From NCBI GenBank assembly GCA_036674765.1, contig JARVKI010000094.1, forward strand, positions 102,346 to 166,345: a stretch of DNA of 64,000 nt, in the 5' to 3' direction. Source of the DNA: Seiridium cupressi. Its lineage: Eukaryota > Ascomycota > Sordariomycetes > Amphisphaeriales > Sporocadaceae. A program made the translations under genes and the position numbers. Numbering within the stretch: position 1 is the first letter of the stretch; each line of letters starts with the position of its first letter. Positions 55,748-64,000 of this stretch are shown piece after piece. The notes beneath the pieces were generated by a model. That model made no database searches. It had not been told where the DNA came from and saw only the letters and a program-made list of their open reading frames with translations.

Positions 55748-56140
55748 TATAACGAATATATTATCGTTAAGATAAACTTTAAAATAATATATTAATATTA
55801 AGTTTATATTAATAAAGTACGCGATATAAAATAAAAGTATTAAGTTTTAAAAGTAAAGATATAATCGTTAAAACTTAATAAACCTTATTTATAAATAAAT
55901 AAATGCTTAAATTAATTATTAAAGTAATAATTATTTATATAATATTAAGAAATTTAATCCTTATTATATTTATTTATTCTTTTATTAATATTATAAAAGC
56001 GTTACGCTTTTATCGCTTTTTAATTACGTAATTTAGATGCTTATATTCTTTTTATTTAATAAGATCGCTACGGTAATAATTAATCGCTTAAGCTCCCGTT
56101 TTTTATATAAGGCTTTATCCCCGGCCTGCGTTTATAATAT
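55748..56140 (-). repeat. LTR, left copy (3' LTR of the minus-strand element)
   Basis: Begins TATAACGAATATATT and ends near TTTATAATAT; matches 62546-62981 over its whole length with scattered transitions. Contains the perfect 9-bp inverted repeat ATAAAAGCG-TTA-CGCTTTTAT at 55993-56013. Confidence 0.85.
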
Positions 56141-59100
56141 TAAGTCTCCCTTTTTAATCGTTTTAGCCCTTTAAAACTTAATTATATAAATAAGCTTTAT
56201 TATTTATATTATTAATTTAGTAAGTTTCTTTTTTATTTATATTTTTAATAATATATATTTATTATATTAAATTCGATTAAAAACGTTATTACGTAAAAAA
56301 CTCGCGAATACGCTTTTTTAATTCGAATTATTAATAAATTCGGTATTTTTACTATTATATTTTACATTTATTACTTTAAATGGAAGTTTAAATATAAAAT
56401 AATTATAAAGTCTTTTTATTATTAAAATTGCGTTAAATCGCGAAAATAATATAATAAGGTTTTAATATTAAGTCTTTTAAAAAAACTCTTTATTTATTAC
56501 GATAAGTTAAATATTAAGGAAAACGAAATAAATAAAGATTTAATATAATTATATTAAAAAATAACCGAAATTTAAGCGTAGCTTTTAATTACTTTTAATC
56601 GTTTATCGCGGATTCGTAAAATCCGGAATTATATAAAAAAGAAAAGTTTAAAGTTAACGGAACAGGGTATATTAAAATTAAATAAAAAGGACGATATCTT
56701 TCTTATTTTAGCTAGTTACGAATATTATATTATAAATAATATCCGTTCGTTAAGCGTTTTTAACGATTTAAATTAAGCCTTTTTAGTTTTAAAAAGGAGT
56801 TCGCAGGGTTCGGCCCTTTATTACCTCCGGGTAGCGCTAGTATTTCTTTAAAACTTTAAAATGCCGTTTAAAATGCTTTATAAGTTTTTAAGTATTTTTT
56901 AAATATAAGTAACCTTTTTATTTTACTAAATATTAATACCTTTGTTTTTTCTTTTAGTATATTATAATTTCTTTAACGTTATATTTTTATTAACCGAATT
57001 GTTTTACTTTTAAATTAGTTTTTAATTTTGCGTTTATTAATATTAATTTAAATAATAAGATATAAACGGTTTGGAATATTCGTATAATTTTTAGTAATGA
57101 TAATTAAAAATTAACTTTTAAAAGTTTTTCCTCGATTTTAAACGGACCGAGTTTTTTAAAATCGAATTTATCGTTAAATCGTTTAGTTTTAATGTTTTTA
57201 CGTAAAAAATAAACTTTATCCCCTTTTTTTAAAGTTAGTCTTTTAATCTTTTTATTATCGTAGTACTTTTTTATACGTTATTATATAAATATTAATTTTT
57301 ATTATATTATTTTTTATAATAATTTAAACTTATCGATTCGCTTAATAGCTTTAAAAGCTTTTTTATTTAAAATGGCTTTTTTATTATATTTAATTAATAT
57401 TTATAATTTATATAAAACGGCGATATTTTAATAAGTTCGCTAACCGCGTTATTATATGCGAATTATACCGTTAATAATAGTTTTATTTAATTATTTTATT
57501 AATAATTAATATAATATTATAAATATTATTTAAGCGTTTAATTCGCGCGTTTAATTTATTTATCCGTTTATAAATAATAAGTTATAAAAAGCTTATATTT
57601 AATTCTTAATTATATTATAAAAAATCGTTAAAACTTTAATATAAAAAGCTTATTTCGATCGGAGATAATTTTATTTAATAATTTATATTAATAAATTATA
57701 ATTTTATATATAATATATATAAGCTTTTTTATATTATTTACTTTTTTATATAAAATAAAGTAAATATATTTCGTAAATTTTTCCGTAATAATTAAAATAC
57801 TATCGTATTTTACATTTATTATTAGTTTTTTTAATCGCGGTAATTTAATAATAAAGTTTATAACGATTAATTTTTAAACTTTATCGGGTAGCGTTATTAA
57901 TTATAATTCTCTATATAATTTATATTTAAATACCTTGGTTTTATTATAAAAATTATAATTTTTAATAACTTTAAAAACGTATTATTTTAAGTTTTCGCAG
58001 TTAAAGTATTATTAAATCCTTTTAATAGTTTTAAATATTTTTATATATTTATTAAATAATAATACGTAATATTTTTAAATAAATTCTCTTTAAAACTTTT
58101 TAAAAAGGTATATTTTCTTTTAATATATTAAAACCTTTATTTTTTAATATTTTTTATTAATTTTCTCAACTTATATTTTTTATATAATTATACGGTTAAT
58201 AACGTATAAATTTATAATTAATATAAAGTTTCTTTTTTTATTAATTGTAAGGATAATATGTATTTTTTTAAATATTTTTTAAAAATAATCCGATTTATAA
58301 TTTAACGCGTCGGCTTTTTTATTATTTAATCCTTTTTAATAAATAATATTAAAGTTAAAATTTATTAAAAATTTTAATTATTATATTTATCGCTTATTAA
58401 GTTTTTTATTATTAATAAATAATATTAAATTTTTATAATTAATATAAACTTTAATTTAATATATTATTCCGTTAAAATAATATTTTTATTCTTTAAAGGC
58501 TTTAATAATTATTATTAATTCCTTATCGTAAATTTAATAATTAAATTTTAATTTATTAAGCTTTTTAAAATAATAAACGATGGGGTATAATTTTCTATTG
58601 TTTTTTCGTTAATTAAATTAGCTTTTAATCGTATAATCCGATATATCGGTTTCGATTTCGAATTTTTTATCGGGGTCGGTTATAATTATAACGGGTTCTT
58701 TTATTATTTTCTTTTTAAATTCTTTAAACGCTTATTATTCGGTATAAATCTATTAAAATAATAAATCCTTTTTAGTTAAATTCGTTAAAAAGCTTTTTAC
58801 TTTTATAAAGTTAAAGATAAATATCTTATAATAATTTACTAACTTTAAAAAGGATTATACGTTTATAACGTTTTAAAACGTCGGTTATTTTTTAATTACT
58901 ATTATTTTAGAATTTTCTATTTAAACCTTTTTAAAGATATTATATATTTTACAAAGGTGACTTTTTATTAATGGAATTCGCTTTTTTTTAAGTTTATTAA
59001 AAGGTTTACTTTTTGCAATTTTTTAAATATTACCGCGACGTATTATTTATATTCCTCGATCGTATTTAAAAATATAAATATATCGTCGAGATAAATTATT

Positions 59101-62100
59101 ATAAACTTATTTAAAAAGTTTTATAATACCGTATTAATTATATTTTAAAAGCTTATAAATACGTTTATAAGTTTAAAAGGTATAATTAAGTATTTAAAAT
59201 ATTCGTATTTATTATAAAATGCTATTTTTTATTCGTCGCCTTTTTTAATTTTAATTAATTTATACGCGTTAAATAAGTTTAAAATTATAAACTATTTAAC
59301 ATTATATAATTTATTTTATAAATCTTTAATTAATAATAAAAGGTATTTATTTTTAATTATAATTTTATTAAGTTTTTAATAATCGATATAAGGCTTTTAA
59401 TTAAGTTTTTCGTCTTTACTTTTCTTTAATATAAAAAGCATTAAATATCTTACGGGTAAAGTGGATTCTTTAATTTATCCTTTTAATAATATTTTATTAA
59501 AGTATTTTTTAAATGCTTCCTTATATTATAACCGTACCGGGTAAATAAGTATAAAATATAATTTTATACCTTTTTTAAAAGGTATTTCGTAATCGAACCT
59601 TATATATATTAATAATTTTATATTTAATTTTTTATTAAATAAATCGCTAAATTTTTTATATTTTTCGAATATTTCGTATATAAGTTTTAATTTAATATTT
59701 TTAATTATAACGTAAAATTTAAATATTTTAAACTTATTTAAAGGTTTTTTTATTAAACGTTATTTAAAAGTTAAATTTTTTTAATATATTTTATTAAAAC
59801 TAGTTTATATTTTAATTTATTCGAGGATTACTCGTTTATAATTAAGGTATTTTTAAAATTAAATTATAATTTATTATTTTATAATATCGTATATAAGTCT
59901 TTTATTATAATTTTAAATATAAATTTAAATATATATAATTTTTATATTAACGGTTTTGTTATTATACGTTATTAATTTTTTATTTATAATTTTAAATTAA
60001 TAAAGCGTTTTTTTTTAATTTTATAATATTTAAAATTTATTAACGATTTATAACAAGATAAAATTTCTTTAAGCTTTTATATTAATTAAAGCCTTAATAT
60101 TTTAATTTATAATTTATATTTTAATTATAAGGTAGTTATATACGCTCGTTTTTATAGCGTATAAAGACTTAATATTTAACCGTTGTTATCCCGTTATATG
60201 CGGTTTTAATCGTTTTCCGAACGCTTATCGCGTCGGTTATATCGTCGTCGCTCTTTTTTATCTTTAACTTTTTAATAAGTAAAGGCGTAATTTATATATA
60301 AATCTTCCTAGTTTTAATATATTAAAGGTTCGTTATATTTTTGTTTATCTGCTTTTTACTTTATTTTTAACTTTATAAAAATTTATAATATTATTTACGT
60401 AAAGGGTGTTAGTTTTTTATTTTATCGTTAGGTTTAAATCCGATTTATAACTTTATAAATTCGCGATCCGATCCTTTTATTACGTCGTTTTTTTAAATAT
60501 TTCCCGGATTAATTTTTTAAAGTCGTCTTCCTTTTTTTATTAACTTATAATAATATTAAATAAAAAGGATTTTAATTTAATTAAAAACTGTTTTATTTTA
60601 TTATATTTTTTAATTTATTTTTAGGTTAAATTCTTTTTATTAACGTAAATTAAGTATTTATCGATTTTATATTAATTTTACGTTTATAATTTTAAAATAT
60701 ATTCGCGTATTCTTTATAAATCGTTAATAATTATTATATATCTTTAAAAGTCTTTATAAATAATAATAACGTTTTTTATTTATTTTACGATTTATAATAT
60801 TTTAATAAGGTTTAATTTTAATCTTTTAAAGAAAAATCTATATTTTAATTTTTCTTTAAAATATCGGTTATATAATTAGTTAATATAATTAATCCAGGAT
60901 ATATTTATATAATTTAAGTGTTTTATTTTTAATTAAGCGTTATTTCCGAATATTATATTAAAAGTATAAGCGTTTTTAAGCTTATCTTTTATAATAACTT
61001 TTATTAAAGTATTATAAAATAATCTTTTAAAAATAATTACTATTTTAAAATCATTTTAATACTTAATAAATCGTTATATTACAACGGGAACCTTATTAGT
61101 TCCTTTTTTAATTAATCGTAGTTTTAATACTTTAGCTCGATTTAATTTTTCTTCTTTTTATTATTATTCCGTATAGCGGACGATAACCTGGTTTTAGTCG
61201 GATTTATCCCCGTTTTCGTTAAAGTAAGTAAGGTATTTATAAGTATTAATTCGTCGTTCCGCGGGGCTTTTTCCTGCCACCGCGATAGTTTTAATAGTTA
61301 ATATTATAAAATATTATCCTATTTCGTCCTTATTTAATTTATATATCCTATATTAATCGTTATAATATACCGTTTAAAATAGGTTATTATACTTAATTAA
61401 ATTTCTTATAATAAGGTTAAATTATTATTTTTCCGGGATTAACTTAAAGGGTTATTCCCTTTTAAACGAGCGGTATTCGTTAGTAAAATGTCCTGTTTTT
61501 TTATAATTATAATATATTATTAATTTCTTTTCGTACCTGCCGTTTTTTCGCTTTATAACGTTAAGGTTTATAAGTTTATTATATTTTTTATAAAACGTTT
61601 TTCCGCGTTAATCGTTTTTTAAACGGTATTAATTATTTTATCGTAATTAATTAATATTAATTTAAAGTTATATTTACGTATTAATTCGTAATCCTTTTAA
61701 TTATTTTCGCTTTTCGAATTGTTTTTTATATAAATAATTATCGATTTTAATAATTTTTTTAATATAAATATCGAGGTTTTTTAATCGATCCTTTTTAGTA
61801 ATTTTATCTTTAATACTTTTTTTAAATTTTACGTAAAAAAGTGTTATAAAGGCATTATCGTCGCTTTATTCGGTTTTAAAAGCGATTTACTTAAATTTTA
61901 ATACGTATTTAATCGCGGAATTCTTTTATTTAAATTATATAAGCTTTTTTTTTATTATATAAACTTCGTTTAAATTATTAAAAGTGGCTTTAAAGCGTCG
62001 CTTAAATTTATTATAATTAGTAAAAACTTTTTTAGTTTTTTCGTTTTTATTATCTTTATTATTATTAAAATAGTTTTTTATAATTAATTTAAATTATTTA

Positions 62101-62545
62101 AAAATATAATCTTTTAAAAATCCGGTAACGTATAATATTTTATCGGAATTATTACTAATATTATTTTTATAAAAGCGTAAATATACTTTTACTTAAATAA
62201 AAAATCTTTAAACGTTACCGTTTTTCTTATTATAAAACTATAATACTAGCATTTTATAATTAATTTTATTAACGATCGGTGTTATAATAAAAAAGGCCGC
62301 GATTTATTCGATAAACTGTTAATTATCGCTACGGACGCTATTATAAACCTATTAAAAATTATTTAATTATACTGCTAGCTTTTATTATTATTATTATATT
62401 TAATATATTATATATAAAGCGTCGGGCCCGCCGGTCGGGTTTTCGATATTATTTCCGTTAAAAGTTTAAAATATTATTATCGTTTATAAAATATTATTTA
62501 ATAATTTTTAAACCGGAATACGTATTTAAATAAAAGTAATTAAAA

Positions 62546-62981
62546 TATAACGAATATATTATCGTTAAAATAAACTTTAAAATAATATATTAATATTAAG
62601 TTTATATTAATAAAGTACGCGATATAAAATAAAAATATTAAGTTTTAAAAGTAAAAATTTAATTATTAAAACTTAATAAACCTTATTTATAAATAAATAA
62701 ATACTTAAATTAATTATTAAAATAATAACTATTTATATAATATTAGGAAATTTAATTTTTATTATATTTATTTATTCTTTTATTAATATTATAAAAGCGT
62801 TAAAAGCGTATAGTTTTTAGCGCTTTTAAAGTTATAAAAGCGCTGCGCTTTTATCGCTTTTTAATTACGTAATTTAAGTGCTTATATTCTTTTTATTTAA
62901 TAAAATCGCTGCGGTAATAATTAATCGCTTAAACTCCCGTTTTTTATATAAAGCTTTATCCTTAATTTACGTTTATAATAT
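62546..62981 (-). repeat. LTR, right copy (5' LTR of the minus-strand element)
   Basis: Matches the left LTR, but carries about 42 extra bases inside the inverted-repeat region (62791-62853), built of repeated AAAAGCG/CGCTTTT words. More T/A substitutions than the left copy in places. Confidence 0.85.
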
Positions 62982-62989
62982 AAATATAT

Positions 62990-63235
62990 TATTAATAAAT
63001 AAAATTTAAAAATAATATATAATTATAAAATTTATATTAATAAAATATATTATAAAATTAAATATTAAATTAAAGTTTAATTATAATATAATTATTAAAA
63101 TATTAATTTTATTTATAAATAAAATAAATATTTAAATTAATTATTAAAATAATAATTATTTTTATAAAAAATATTTATTATATATATATATTTATTTACT
63201 TTTTTATTAATTTATTAATTATTATAATTTATAAA
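62990..63235. repeat. Third, more decayed LTR-like copy
   Basis: Follows the right LTR almost directly. It keeps long stretches of the LTR pattern (TTTATATTAATAAA, TTATTTATAAATAAA, AAATTAATTATTAAA) but has lost nearly all CpG sites, for example AGTACGCGATAT reads AATATATTATAA. Low complexity lowers confidence. Confidence 0.5.
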
Positions 63236-63755
63236 TAATTAAAGTAATTACTTTTATTATTTAACGTATCGGTTTAGTTTTTTTTAATACGGTTATCGGA
63301 CGTTTATTTTTAATTTTTACGCGGTTACGCTTTTTTTAATTTTCTTTTCGCTATAAAATACTATTATTTCGTTTTAAAGCTTACTTTAAATTATATTCGT
63401 AATATTATTATTAATAAATTATTTAAACCGATATAAATAATATTTAATATATTATAATTCAACGTTAAAAGTTAAAAAATAAAAATAGAATTTTTTTATT
63501 AAATTATAAAAAAATATTAAAAATTTATTTTAAAAATCTTATATTAATTTAATATTATAAAAATATAATAAATTAACTTTTAAATTTAATATTAATTTTA
63601 TATATAATACGTTAATAATAAATTATATTTTATTAAAAAAGAATTCGTTAAAAATTAAAAACTAAAATAAAAAACTTATTAAAAGTAAAAGAATTAATTT
63701 AATTAACGTTAAACTTTTTAATTTTTAATAAATAATTTAAATAATTTATATTACG

Positions 63756-63884
63756 AATATAAATTTAAAAAAGGCTTTAAAATAAAATAAATTTTATTTT
63801 ATAAAACGTAAAATAATATTATAAATATAAATTTAAAAAAAGTTTTAAAACGGAATAAACTTTATTTTATAAAGCGTAAAATAA
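63756..63884. repeat. Tandem duplication, unit about 68 bp
   Basis: Two adjacent units, starting at 63756 and 63824, each beginning AATATAAATTTAAAAAA and ending ACGTAAAATAA or GCGTAAAATAA, with about 85 percent identity by eye. A related copy in opposite orientation lies at about 63349-63403. Confidence 0.6.
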
Positions 63885-64000
63885 ATAAATAATTAAAAAT
63901 AAACGGTTATAATTATATAAAAATAAATATATTAAAATATTAATATAATAAATTTAAATTAACGTTATAAATTAATTAAAAATTAAACGATTAATAATAA

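Larger units (their letters stand above)
55748..62981 (-). mobile_element. RIP-degenerate Ty3/gypsy LTR retrotransposon
   Basis: About 7.2 kb, bounded by two near-identical ~0.4 kb repeats. Reading the minus strand, remnants lie in gypsy order from right to left: a gag zinc knuckle at about 61471-61517 (IYYNYKKTGHFTNEY; the cysteine positions of CX2CX4HX4C all read Tyr), a reverse-transcriptase block at about 59340-59440 with stop codons at expected Arg/Gln sites, the YLDD catalytic motif near 59081-59094 (IIIYLDDIFIF), and a GPF integrase C-terminal block at about 57121-57240 (RFNDKFDFKKLGPFKIEE). Integrase after RT/RNase H is the Ty3/gypsy order. Many stop codons make it non-functional. Terminal TG/CA dinucleotides appear as TA, as expected after RIP. 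No clear target-site duplication was found. Confidence 0.85.
55060..64000. repeat. RIP-mutated AT-rich isochore
   Basis: Composition changes within tens of bases at about 55060. From there to the end the sequence is overwhelmingly A and T; CpA and TpG steps are almost absent, while many CpG steps remain. This is the known product of repeat-induced point mutation (C to T at CpA on either strand). No intact gene is possible here: stops occur every few codons. It contains the retrotransposon below plus flanking, unnamed decayed repeats (55060-55747 and 62982-64000). Confidence 0.9.

Noticed and set aside
55060..64000. CRISPR-like or satellite array in the AT-rich region
   Set aside because: Repeated words come from low complexity and LTR copies; no regular repeat-spacer pattern.

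Overview
The window is nuclear DNA of a filamentous ascomycete (Pezizomycotina). The evidence is short GT-AG introns of about 47-150 bp with CTAAC/CTGAC-like branch sites, and fungal families such as a Masc1/RID-type DNA methyltransferase, GON7, a HET-domain protein, a group-specific hybrid histidine kinase and a fungal rhodopsin-domain protein. The last 9 kb is extremely AT-rich and has almost no CpA/TpG, the signature of repeat-induced point mutation (RIP). I cannot name the genus.

Layout. 1-6.2 kb is housekeeping: the 3' part of VPS39/VAM6 (HOPS), GON7 (KEOPS) and a RID-like cytosine methyltransferase. 7.5-16.7 kb holds two peptidase-type genes (a secreted M28 leucine aminopeptidase and a membrane-anchored TAP-like alpha/beta hydrolase with one frameshift), mitochondrial aspartate aminotransferase with a 10-nt microexon, and a secreted tyrosinase. 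18.8-23.0 kb is a six-exon hybrid histidine kinase. 23.7-29.7 kb holds an RG-rich unknown protein, an HD-domain phosphohydrolase, a short-chain dehydrogenase broken by one in-frame TGA, and an NmrA-like reductase.

32-47.2 kb looks accessory: a divergent pair made of an isocitrate-lyase/PEP-mutase-type lyase and a fused LeuC-LeuD (aconitase family) dehydratase, then a CrtC/fungal Diels-Alderase-like lipocalin-fold protein, a DUF4267 membrane protein, a seven-TM rhodopsin-domain protein, a 51-aa precursor of a Kex2-type cysteine peptide (split by an intron), and a stand-alone histidinol-dehydrogenase-like enzyme. No PKS, NRPS or terpene synthase backbone is visible. The lyase and dehydratase together could run a dehydration/hydration plus retro-aldol (dimethylmalate- or methylcitrate-like) pathway; this is inference.

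47.2-52.1 kb is gene-poor. It has an assembly gap with poly-G/poly-C tracts and a corrupted duplicate of its own left flank, followed by a small secreted protein. A HET-domain gene (52.1-54.6 kb) stands just before the AT-rich block. That block (about 55.06 kb to the end) contains a RIP-ruined Ty3/gypsy LTR retrotransposon on the minus strand, with two recognisable LTRs, RT and integrase remnants, a zinc knuckle in which all three cysteines read as tyrosine, and a third, more decayed LTR-like copy beyond it.

Exon coordinates below were placed by eye from splice sites, reading-frame continuity and family alignment; none was tested with transcripts.
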